Part shown: one piece after another, positions 1-5,543 of the stretch
Position numbering within the stretch: the first letter of the stretch is position 1
Layout: the number at the start of each line of letters is the position of its first letter
DNA from: an uncultured Clostridia bacterium
GTDB lineage: Bacteria; Bacillota; Clostridia; Oscillospirales; Ruminococcaceae
DNA length: 8,524 nucleotides
Direction of reading: 5' to 3'
Assembly: GCA_945835425.1 (NCBI GenBank)
Contig: CAMAJC010000064.1
Coordinates: 1 to 8,524 of the forward strand
The notes under the pieces: generated by a model
What the model was told of the DNA's origin: nothing
Database searches by the model: none
The model's input: only the letters and a program-made list of their open reading frames with translations
Position numbers and translations under genes: made by a program

Positions 1-85
1 AATGTGCATTGACAAGGACAAATAGACAACCTTCGTCGGGTGCGGCGAAATAAAATAGAAAATTTCTAAAATCGGCATTTTGCTA

Positions 86-114
86 TTGAAAGGTTCTCCC
101 CTATGCGGTATAGT
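86..114 (+). promoter_or_regulatory. Sigma-A type promoter for the NrdD-tail-like gene
   Basis: TTGAAA at 86-91 and TATAGT at 109-114 are separated by exactly 17 bases. Transcription would begin near 121, giving a leader of about 77 bases before the ATG at 198. No convincing attenuator or riboswitch fold was seen in that leader, which is A+T-rich and contains two similar GTGTGTAT/GTGTGCAT stretches. Confidence 0.75.
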
Positions 115-182
115 ATAAATAAGAAATTTGTGTGTATCTTGTGTGCATACTCACTTATTCGTTTATTTTCATACTATATATT

Positions 183-189
183 GAGAGGA
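183..189 (+). promoter_or_regulatory. Ribosome binding site deciding the start at 198
   Basis: GAGAGGA lies 8 bases before the ATG at 198 but only 2 bases before the in-frame ATG at 192. The spacing therefore favours 198. An in-frame GTG at 132 would add a hydrophobic stretch and has no Shine-Dalgarno sequence. Confidence 0.7.
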
Positions 190-197
190 CGATGTCT

Positions 198-488
198 ATG
201 AATCCGGTCATCAACGTTACGGGCGGCACCATGCCGCAGGAAGAGATCGCCGCTTATGTGGCACACCTGCAGGACAAGTATCCCGGCCGCGATTTCGAGT
301 CGATCAACATCGAGATGGACGGCGATTTTGTGAACCTTTCCTGGCAGCTGGCGCCGCAGCCCTTTGAGCGGATCCGCCGGATCACCGGCTACCTTGTCGG
401 GACGCTCGACCGGTTCAATGACGCCAAGCGCGCCGAGGTCGAGGACCGCGTCAAGCACGGAATCGGCAGCGGTTTTGAACAGATTTGA
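198..488 (+). CDS. Small protein resembling the C-terminal tail of anaerobic ribonucleotide reductase (NrdD)
   Basis: This is a 96-residue protein without cysteines. Residues 14-28 look helical and 33-51 look like beta strands. Residues 58-87 resemble the extreme C-terminus of class III ribonucleotide reductase: RRITGYL, then RFNDAK, then EVEDRVKH. In E. coli NrdD, as I remember it, the matching stretch reads RRVCGYLG...FNAGK...EV..RVKH and carries the radical glycine, which would align with Gly64 here. The catalytic barrel and the zinc-binding CxxC pairs are absent, so it cannot be a reductase on its own. Short proteins of this kind in Clostridia are, I believe, often labelled anaerobic ribonucleoside-triphosphate reductase. 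Its real role is unknown; options are a repair or spare-part domain (as YfiD is for pyruvate formate-lyase), a regulatory partner, or a domesticated fragment. The gene stands alone, with its own promoter and terminator. Confidence 0.85.
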   Translation: MNPVINVTGGTMPQEEIAAYVAHLQDKYPGRDFESINIEMDGDFVNLSWQLAPQPFERIRRITGYLVGTLDRFNDAKRAEVEDRVKHGIGSGFEQI

Positions 489-497
489 TATGCAGAT

Positions 498-526
498 GGG
501 CCGGAATGATCACCGGCCCGTTTTTT
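498..526 (+). terminator. Rho-independent terminator of the NrdD-tail-like gene
   Basis: GGGCCGG (498-504) pairs with CCGGCCC (513-519) around an 8-base loop and is followed by six T at 521-526. It begins 9 bases after the stop codon, so the gene is monocistronic. Confidence 0.9.
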
Positions 527-534
527 ATATGCCA

Positions 535-568
535 AACGCAAACCCCCGGATTTCTCCGGGGGTCTTTT
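535..568. terminator. pfkA: Terminator hairpin at the end of pfkA, probably bidirectional
   Basis: CCCCCGGA (543-550) and TCCGGGGG (555-562) form an 8-bp stem with a TTTC loop. Read on the minus strand it starts 30 bases past the pfkA stop and is followed by TTTGCGTTTGG. Read on the plus strand it is followed by TCTTTT, so it can back up the terminator at 498-526. This separates the two convergent transcripts. Confidence 0.8.
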
Positions 569-591
569 CATACAGCCGGTCAAAAAGAATC

Positions 592-1608
592 TTAGTAACC
601 GACTTTTCTCCAGATATCGAGCAGGTCTTCCGGCAGCTGCTTCTTCATAGCCAGACCTTCCTGGATGTCCATATCGTAAACAACGCCGTTCTTTTCGCCG
701 ACGACGCGGTTGCCGATACCCTTTTTGAGGATCTGGACAGCGTGGTAGCCCATGCGGGTTGCAGCGATACGGTCGCGGACCGTGGGGCTGCCGCCGCGCT
801 GGATGTGGCCCAGGCAGGTGCCTCTGGTGTCGATGCCGGTCATTTCCATGATCTCGTGGGCCATCTCTTCGACGGTCGCAACCTTGTTCAGAGAAGTGAC
901 AGCTTCCGCAACGACGACGGTGAAATTCTTTCTGCCTTTTTCCTGGCCCTCTTTGAGGCGCTCTGCGATCTCTTTCTTGATGCGCTCATAGCGTTCCTTG
1001 GGAGATTCGCCGGGCAGAATGTTCTCGGGCATGGCGATATAGGAAGCGCCGGTCGCGATACCGACTTCCAGTGCGACCCAGCCAGCTCTTGCGCCCATGA
1101 CCTCGACAATCGCGCAGCGATGGTGAGAGGTGATGGTGTCGCGGATCTTGTCAATAGCTTCCATCGCTACATTCATAGCGGTGTCAAAGCCGATGGTGTA
1201 TTCGGTGCAGGCAATATCGTTATCGATCGTTCCGGGCAGACCCACACAGGGAATCCCACATCTGGACAGATCCCCGGCGCCGCGGAAAGATCCGTCACCG
1301 CCAATTACGACCAGACCGTCAATGCCGAATTTCCGGCAGTTGTCCGCAGCTTTCTGAATGCCGGACTGTTCCTTGAACTCCAGGCAGCGGGCTGTGCCGA
1401 GCATTGTGCCGCCCTTCTGGATGATACCGGAAACGTCGCCGATATCCAGATCGATAAAGTTGCCGTCGATCAGGCCCTGATAACCGTCAAAGATACCTTT
1501 GACTTTAATGCCGTTCCGGACAGCATTGCGAACGATTGCGCGGATAGCAGCGTTCATGCCCTGCGAGTCGCCGCCGCTGGTCAAAATGCCGATGGTTTTT
1601 ACTTCCAT
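592..1608 (-). CDS. pfkA: ATP-dependent 6-phosphofructokinase
   Basis: Cytoplasmic glycolytic enzyme that phosphorylates fructose 6-phosphate to fructose 1,6-bisphosphate. It has 338 residues against 320 in E. coli PfkA; the extra length lies mainly around 194-228. Visible motifs are GGDS (12-15), GGDGS (103-107), PGTIDND (125-131, catalytic base Asp129 = E. coli Asp127), SHHR (Arg164 = E. coli Arg162), Glu235, and TRGTCLGHIQRGG (261-273, with Arg262, His268 and Arg271 for substrate phosphate). Gly106 and Gly126 are the glycines that mark ATP-using rather than pyrophosphate-using enzymes. One oddity is that the usual MGR of the MGRxxG motif reads MGAR (171-174). The start is fixed by AGGAGG (1618-1623) 9 bases upstream. 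It lies downstream of, and codirectional with, the phosphoglucomutase gene but has its own promoter. Confidence 0.97.
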   Translation of the reverse strand: MEVKTIGILTSGGDSQGMNAAIRAIVRNAVRNGIKVKGIFDGYQGLIDGNFIDLDIGDVSGIIQKGGTMLGTARCLEFKEQSGIQKAADNCRKFGIDGLVVIGGDGSFRGAGDLSRCGIPCVGLPGTIDNDIACTEYTIGFDTAMNVAMEAIDKIRDTITSHHRCAIVEVMGARAGWVALEVGIATGASYIAMPENILPGESPKERYERIKKEIAERLKEGQEKGRKNFTVVVAEAVTSLNKVATVEEMAHEIMEMTGIDTRGTCLGHIQRGGSPTVRDRIAATRMGYHAVQILKKGIGNRVVGEKNGVVYDMDIQEGLAMKKQLPEDLLDIWRKVGY

Positions 1609-1647
1609 GCTAATGAGCCTCCTGTTTCGTACTCTCTTTCAGCCTCA

Positions 1648-1676
1648 ATTGTACTGAAAATGTGCAAAAAAGTCAA
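1648..1676 (-). promoter_or_regulatory. pfkA: Sigma-A type promoter of pfkA
   Basis: On the minus strand TTGACT (1671-1676) and TACAAT (1648-1653) are 17 bases apart, placing the transcript start near 1641 and leaving a leader of about 33 bases that includes the AGGAGG site. It lies in the 117-base gap after the phosphoglucomutase gene, so pfkA can be transcribed separately. No terminator for the upstream gene was seen, so read-through from it is also possible. Confidence 0.75.
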
Positions 1677-1725
1677 GGCTGTCCCGCAATGTTTGTCATT
1701 TTAAACACTTTTTGTCAAACTACTG

Positions 1726-3444
1726 TCAAGCCTTTAACAGCTTTGTGCAGTTTTCCGCCAAGATCTTTTCAGATGCGCGGGCAGCCTCCTCGTTCTTATC
1801 CAGAACGAAGAAGTAGAACTTGATCTTAGGCTCAGTGCCGGAAGGACGGATGATAAACTTGTTGCCGTTTTCCAGCGTATAGGACAGGACGCTGGACTTG
1901 GGCAGGCCGGTGCCGGTCTTTTCGCCGGTAACGTTGTTGATGGAGACCTGTGCCTTGTAGTCCTTGAACAGAACGACCTTCTGGCCGTCCAGTTCTTTGA
2001 GCGGCTCGTCCTGGAGCTTCTTCATGATGGCGTTCATCTCGTTCATGCCGGATTCGCCCTCAAAAGCGAAGGACTGCTGGGTGCAGAGGTAGTAGCCGTA
2101 TTTCGCGTACAGCTCGTTTAAAACGTCGACCAGGCTCTTGCCCTGGGTCGCGTAGAAGGCTGCCATTTCGCAGATCATCATCGAGCCGACGACAGCGTCC
2201 TTGTCGCGGACGTGGGGGCCGGCCAGGTAGCCGTAGGATTCCTCAAAGCCGAGGATAAAGCGGTCGACCTCGCCCTTTGCTTCCAGCATACCGATCTGTT
2301 CGCCGATATACTTAAAGCCGGTCAGGATCTCGACGACCTCGACGCCGAACTCTTCCGCGATGCGGTTGGTCAGGTCGGTGGTGACGATGGTCTTGACGCA
2401 GATGGGGTCTTTGGGCATCTTGCCCAGAGCCTTTCTCTGGGAAGCGATATAGTAAAGCATCAGCGCGCCGACTTCGTTGCCGGTGAGCAGCTTATAGTCA
2501 TTGCCGGTCTTGACAGCGATACCGACGCGGTCGCAGTCGGGGTCGGTCGCCAGCATCAGGTCGGAGCCGGTCTTTTCGCAGAGTGCCAGCCCCAGTTCCA
2601 GTGCCTGCCGGATTTCGGGGTTCGGATAGGGGCAGGTCGGGAAGTTGCCGTCGGGATATTCCTGTTCGGGAACAACGGTGACATCCTCGTCCTTGATGCC
2701 GATCCGTCTGAGAATCTCACGGACGGGCTTGTTGCCTGCGCCGTTCAGGGGCGAATAGACGATCTTGAAGCCGGAGGAGGCGACGACGTCGGAGTTGAGG
2801 GAGCATTTGAGAACATCCTGATAGAAGCTCTCGATGCAGTCTTCACTGATATATTCGATCAGGCCCTTGTCCAGACCTTCCTGGAAGTCCATCAGCTGAA
2901 TATCCTCAAACTCGTCCAGGGCGTTGATGTTGGCCAGAACCTCGTCGGCGGTCTCATCGGTGATCTGGCAGCCGTCGGGGCCGTAAGCCTTGTAGCCGTT
3001 GTATTTTGCGGGGTTGTGGGATGCGGTGACCATGACGCCCATGGCGGTATGATGGTAGCGGACCGCATAAGACAGGCAGGGTACCGGCATCAGTTCCTTA
3101 TAAATATAGACCTTGATACCGTTGGCGGCGCAGACGCGGGCAGTTTCCTTCGCGAAAACGTCGGACTTGATACGGGAGTCGTAGCTGATGGCGATCGAGC
3201 CGTTTTCATAATGTTTTTTGATATAGTTGGCAATGCCCTGGGTCGCCTTGCGGACGATATAGATGTTCATCCGGTTGGTGCCGGCGCCGATAACGCCGCG
3301 CAGACCCGCGGTACCGAAAGCCAGTTCCCGGTAAAAACGGTCGTTGATCTCCTCGTCCTGGCCCTCAACGGATTTCAGTTCGGCGATCAGGTCGGGGTCC
3401 TCGGTCGCTTTCTGCATCCACACGGTATATTTTTCGTTTACCAT
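1726..3444 (-). CDS. pgcA: Alpha-phosphoglucomutase / phosphomannomutase family (PgcA type)
   Basis: Cytoplasmic enzyme interconverting glucose 1-phosphate and glucose 6-phosphate; phosphomannose or phosphopentose activity cannot be excluded. At 572 residues it is close to Bacillus PgcA (about 580). The four hallmark loops are present in order: TASHNP (140-145, phosphoserine Ser142), DPDCDR (301-306, metal binding), GFEESYG (399-405, sugar specificity) and RPSGTEPK (533-540, phosphate binding). FGTAGLRG (43-50) is the usual N-terminal element. I chose the ATG at 3444, 11 bases after AAAGGA, because the N-terminus then matches PgcA in length. A GTG at 3453, 7 bases after a second AAGGA, would add three residues and is equally possible. 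Its own promoter lies at 3550-3578. It links glycogen and exopolysaccharide precursors to glycolysis, which suits the neighbouring pfkA. Confidence 0.96.
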   Translation of the reverse strand: MVNEKYTVWMQKATEDPDLIAELKSVEGQDEEINDRFYRELAFGTAGLRGVIGAGTNRMNIYIVRKATQGIANYIKKHYENGSIAISYDSRIKSDVFAKETARVCAANGIKVYIYKELMPVPCLSYAVRYHHTAMGVMVTASHNPAKYNGYKAYGPDGCQITDETADEVLANINALDEFEDIQLMDFQEGLDKGLIEYISEDCIESFYQDVLKCSLNSDVVASSGFKIVYSPLNGAGNKPVREILRRIGIKDEDVTVVPEQEYPDGNFPTCPYPNPEIRQALELGLALCEKTGSDLMLATDPDCDRVGIAVKTGNDYKLLTGNEVGALMLYYIASQRKALGKMPKDPICVKTIVTTDLTNRIAEEFGVEVVEILTGFKYIGEQIGMLEAKGEVDRFILGFEESYGYLAGPHVRDKDAVVGSMMICEMAAFYATQGKSLVDVLNELYAKYGYYLCTQQSFAFEGESGMNEMNAIMKKLQDEPLKELDGQKVVLFKDYKAQVSINNVTGEKTGTGLPKSSVLSYTLENGNKFIIRPSGTEPKIKFYFFVLDKNEEAARASEKILAENCTKLLKA

Positions 3445-3549
3445 GATGTTCACATTCCTTTCCTTAGCCCGGTCTTGTCCGCCGCACGTTCAGCAGAAAA
3501 ACTGCCTTGAATTCCATAGCCGCTGGGCAAACTCCACCGATATATTTTT

Positions 3550-3578
3550 ATAATACCGGAAAAGTATGAGACTGTCAA
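3550..3578 (-). promoter_or_regulatory. pgcA: Sigma-A type promoter of the phosphoglucomutase gene
   Basis: On the minus strand TTGACA (3573-3578) and TATTAT (3550-3555) are separated by 17 bases: a perfect -35 and a 5/6 -10. Transcription would start near 3543, giving a leader of about 100 bases. The leader has only a weak GCAG-TTTTT-CTGC hairpin and no clear regulatory fold. Confidence 0.8.
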
Positions 3579-3617
3579 TCGTAAAATCGCCCAAATCTTG
3601 TTAAAAATAATTAGTAC

Positions 3618-3641
3618 AGCGTCCCTGCAGGAGCGCTTTTT
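3618..3641 (+). terminator. Terminator-like hairpin with no upstream gene
   Basis: AGCG plus TCC (3618-3624) pair with GGA plus GCGCT (3630-3637), with one bulged G and a CTGCA loop, followed by a T run at 3637-3641. No plus-strand gene precedes it. It may insulate the cassette from antisense transcripts, end an unseen small RNA, or be a leftover of a lost gene. Confidence 0.4.
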
Positions 3642-3737
3642 AGGCAAATTTGTCGATAATCCATAGACACATCGATTTATCAATCCGTCTGCCAAAACCG
3701 GCGGCTGCCGGATGAGCAAGTAAAAAACCGGAAACTG

Positions 3738-3766
3738 TTGACGATTTTCAAACAGAAGTGTATAAT
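3738..3766 (+). promoter_or_regulatory. Strong promoter of the small-protein/GNAT cassette
   Basis: TTGACG (3738-3743) and a perfect TATAAT (3761-3766) are 17 bases apart. The -10 box forms half of a 12-base palindrome, TATAATATTATA (3761-3772), which could be a binding site for an autoregulator. Transcription would start near 3773, about 18 bases before the first ATG. Confidence 0.85.
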
Positions 3767-3790
3767 ATTATATAAGAAAGGAGTGTTCTT

Positions 3791-3967
3791 ATGGTTTATT
3801 CAACATTTTCCGAAAAGCCTTTTGCTGTCAAAAAAGACATCCGAAAACCAAAACCGTTAAGTGAAAGTCAAAAACGCGCCAATGCGTATATGGACACGCA
3901 CTCTTTTAATATCCAAAAAAACGCGAAGGGCGAATATACGGTCGTGGTGAAAAAGAATCATGAATAA
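3791..3967 (+). CDS. 58-residue basic protein, first gene of a coupled two-gene cassette (possible antitoxin)
   Basis: I do not recognise this protein. It has an ATG start with AAAGGAG (3777-3783) 7 bases upstream, and 58 codons. The N-terminal third is rich in Lys and Pro (KPFAVKKDIRKPKP, residues 9-22), then a likely helix (24-38), then a likely beta hairpin ending in YTVVVKK (49-55). It is clearly basic and has no signal peptide or membrane segment. Its TAA stop overlaps the next gene's start (ATGAATAA, 3960-3967), so the two products are probably made in linked amounts. Its position before a TacT-like GNAT gene is that of an antitoxin. However, it does not look like the ribbon-helix-helix DUF1778 antitoxins that accompany TacT/AtaT toxins, and most antitoxins are acidic. 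It is too short for many automatic annotations, so it may be missed in related genomes. Confidence 0.8.
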   Translation: MVYSTFSEKPFAVKKDIRKPKPLSESQKRANAYMDTHSFNIQKNAKGEYTVVVKKNHE

Positions 3968-4508
3968 TGTTATTCCCTTTTGCAACGGGTATCATACACT
4001 GGTGCAGACTTTCCGGTGCGGCAATGAATATTTGGATAGTTTTATCCATACCACCACCGAAGCCCGTGAAATCGACACTGGAAAGACCTATCTTTTTTTA
4101 TCCGATGACGGTACAGAAGTGATCGGATACTATAACATAACTACCGGAGCCGTAGACTGCTATATTGATAAAGACCGATACAGAAGCGGCGGCTCTGTAC
4201 ATATCAACTGTTTCGCCATCGACAGTAAATTCCAGAAACTTATCTGCTTTAAGACAGAGGATGGAAAGAAATATTATTTCAGTGACGTCTTAATGTACGA
4301 CTGTCTGAAAAGGATTGATGAAATTCGCAATAATACGCTTGGATTTGCTTACGTTACCTTAAATGCAACTGCAAATGGCTACCACTTGTATACAAGAAAC
4401 GGCTTTGAACCATTGGACGAGGATTTGGTGTTTTCATTGACAGAAGATGAGACTTTCGAAGATAACGTAGAATGTATACAAATGTATCTGCCGCTGTATG
4501 ACGCATAA
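3960..4508 (+). CDS. GNAT-family acetyltransferase, TacT-like, possible toxin
   Basis: This 182-residue cytoplasmic protein follows the TacT/AtaT layout. FRCGNEYLDSFI (18-29) matches the F-CG---LD-FL start of those toxins, EVIGYYNITTGAV (53-65) the central strands, and NCFAID (83-88) the strand before the acetyl-CoA loop. LYTRNGFEPL (143-152) is the C-terminal motif, with Tyr144 where TacT has its catalytic tyrosine. The canonical R/QxxGxG/A acetyl-CoA loop is absent: after FQKL there is a charged, aromatic insert (95-107) before SDVLMYDCLKRI (108-119). Known GNAT toxins acetylate aminoacyl-tRNA; whether this one does is inference. It has only a weak ribosome site (GGTGA, 3946-3950), and its start lies inside the preceding gene, so translation is probably coupled. 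It is clearly A+T-richer than its flanks (lines of 35-37% G+C against 55-63%), suggesting transfer. A non-toxin GNAT modifying a small partner is the alternative. Confidence 0.85.
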   Translation: MNNVIPFCNGYHTLVQTFRCGNEYLDSFIHTTTEAREIDTGKTYLFLSDDGTEVIGYYNITTGAVDCYIDKDRYRSGGSVHINCFAIDSKFQKLICFKTEDGKKYYFSDVLMYDCLKRIDEIRNNTLGFAYVTLNATANGYHLYTRNGFEPLDEDLVFSLTEDETFEDNVECIQMYLPLYDA

Positions 4509-4510
4509 TG

Positions 4511-4546
4511 AAAACTCCGCCCGGTTATGGACGGAGTTTTATTTTT
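4511..4546. terminator. Bidirectional terminator between the GNAT gene and the serine hydrolase
   Basis: AAAACTCCG (4511-4519) pairs with CGGAGTTTT (4532-4540), and the stem can extend past a C/A mismatch by CC-GG. The plus strand continues with ATTTTT. On the minus strand it lies just past the hydrolase stop codon and reads into TTTT. It ends both convergent transcripts. Confidence 0.85.
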
Positions 4547-5399
4547 ATCCCTCCAAAAACGCCCGGACGGTATTCTCCATCCGCCGGGAATCTTCCGGCA
4601 TATTTCCGAGCCAGCTGACGGACATCCGCGTTTCGGGGTAGAGGATACATTTCTGTCCCCATTTGCCGCTGATGGAAAAGCTGTGCGGCTGCACCCAGAT
4701 ATAATAGCCGTAGCCGCCCTCGCGGTTTGGAATCTGCCGGGAAACGGACTCCTTTATCCAGCTTTCCGGCAGAAGCCTTTTCCCTTCAAAGCTGCCGCCG
4801 CTTAGGTAAACTTCGCCGATTTTTGCAAGCTCGCTGACGGTCAGCTCCATCCCGGTCGCGCCGTAAAAGCGGCCCTGCGGGTCGGTGCGCATCACCGGAT
4901 TTTCGATTCCCAGCGGAGAAAACAGCCGCGGTTTCAGATAGTCTGCCATCCTCTCACCGACGGCCTGCTCGACCGCCGCGCCCACCAGATAGGCAGGGAT
5001 ATTGGAATAGGCAAACACGTTTTTATCCGCTTCAACCGGACAGCCGAGGGCAAAATCCAGCCAGTCCTCTCCTTCCGGCCGGAACGGATAGCCGGGCACC
5101 GACATCGTGAGAAACCGCCGCACCGGCAGCGGCAGGAAAGCCGCTCTCTTTTCCGGTTCCATCCGGGCGATATATTCCTGCGGCAGATAATAAGCCAGCG
5201 GCGCGTCGACCGAAAACTTCCCTTCTGCCGCGGCAAAACCTACGGCCAGCGACGTCACCGATTTGGTGGCGGAATAGACCGGATAGCGGATATCGGGCGC
5301 CGGATGCCAACTGTATAGGAGACGCCCGTCCTGCCGGATTTCCAGCCCATAAACCCGGAAGTTCTCCGCTTTCAGACTTTTTATTAGTTTATCATACAT
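4545..5399 (-). CDS. Serine hydrolase of the beta-lactamase/penicillin-binding-protein-like fold
   Basis: A 284-residue protein of the class C beta-lactamase-related family (esterases, D-aminopeptidases, peptide hydrolases). The nucleophile motif SxxK is SATK (43-46), preceded by the typical YPVYS. YSN (131-133) is the YxN motif, and FLTMSVPG (96-103) matches the family's LLTMxSG. SGKWGQ (244-249) stands where the third motif (KTG/HxG) is expected. There is no signal peptide or membrane anchor, so it probably acts in the cytoplasm, and it is shorter than most family members (about 330-400). The substrate cannot be told; true beta-lactamase activity is unlikely without export. The start has GAGGA (5409-5413) 9 bases upstream. 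No convincing promoter was found between it and the terminator at 5508-5534. Confidence 0.9.
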   Translation of the reverse strand: MYDKLIKSLKAENFRVYGLEIRQDGRLLYSWHPAPDIRYPVYSATKSVTSLAVGFAAAEGKFSVDAPLAYYLPQEYIARMEPEKRAAFLPLPVRRFLTMSVPGYPFRPEGEDWLDFALGCPVEADKNVFAYSNIPAYLVGAAVEQAVGERMADYLKPRLFSPLGIENPVMRTDPQGRFYGATGMELTVSELAKIGEVYLSGGSFEGKRLLPESWIKESVSRQIPNREGGYGYYIWVQPHSFSISGKWGQKCILYPETRMSVSWLGNMPEDSRRMENTVRAFLEG

Positions 5400-5456
5400 A
5401 TTTCATTTTCCTCAATACGGCTCCTCTTTTTCAAAACGCATATTCTTTCGTAAGTA

Positions 5457-5483
5457 GGGGACGGGTTTCCCGTCCCGCCCCGA
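5457..5483. repeat. Perfect G+C-rich palindrome, possible dispersed repeat
   Basis: GGGACGGG (5458-5465) and CCCGTCCC (5469-5476) form an 8-bp stem with a TTT loop, embedded in G-rich and C-rich flanks. No T run follows on either strand, so it is not a normal terminator. It lies between two minus-strand genes, next to a separate true terminator. Its form recalls REP-like intergenic palindromes in clostridial genomes; only one copy is visible here. Confidence 0.55.
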
Positions 5484-5507
5484 TAAAGCATTTTCCCTTT
5501 CAAATGC

Positions 5508-5534
5508 AAAAACCCCTGCCGGGAAAGGCAGGGG
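5508..5534 (-). terminator. Rho-independent terminator after the decarboxylase beta subunit
   Basis: On the minus strand CCCCTGCC (5527-5534) pairs with GGCAGGGG (5513-5520) around a 6-base loop and is followed by TTTTT (5508-5512). It starts 9 bases past the stop codon and ends the methyltransferase/OadG/OadB group. Confidence 0.92.
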
Positions 5535-5543
5535 TAAGAGACA

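Larger units (their letters stand above)
3445..3790. other. Intergenic region between divergent pgcA and the GNAT cassette
   Basis: No credible gene is seen here. From left to right it holds the roughly 100-base pgcA leader, the pgcA promoter (3550-3578), an A+T-rich stretch, a terminator-like hairpin (3618-3641), a G+C-rich hairpin CCGGC-GGCT-GCCGG (3698-3711), and the cassette promoter (3738-3766) with its ribosome site (3777-3783). A minus-strand open frame crossing it lacks a ribosome site and recognisable content. Confidence 0.7.

Noticed and set aside
9..14. Consensus TTGACA near the left edge
   Set aside because: No -10 sequence lies 16-18 bases downstream; the real promoter is at 86-114.
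32..49. TTCGTCG-GGTG-CGGCGAA hairpin
   Set aside because: It folds with one G-U pair, but no T run follows on either strand and no gene ends beside it in the window, so no role can be assigned.
132..197. Upstream GTG start adding 22 residues to the first gene
   Set aside because: It lacks a ribosome site, lies within the leader, and gives a hydrophobic extension unlike the rest of the protein. The ATG at 198 has GAGAGGA at ideal spacing.
364..1704. Long plus-strand open frame opposite pfkA
   Set aside because: It is the antisense shadow of a well-conserved pfkA, has no ribosome site, and overlaps two terminators and the end of the first gene.
1698..1729. TTGACA pair and TAAAAT as an additional pfkA promoter
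   Set aside because: The spacings to TAAAAT are 20 and 9 bases, both outside the working range. The promoter at 1648-1676 has 17.
2212..3510. Long plus-strand open frame opposite the phosphoglucomutase gene
   Set aside because: It is an antisense shadow; its composition simply mirrors the codon bias of pgcA, and it has no recognisable motif.
3450..3719. Minus-strand open frame across the pgcA promoter region
   Set aside because: No ribosome site, no recognisable content, and it runs through the pgcA promoter and leader.
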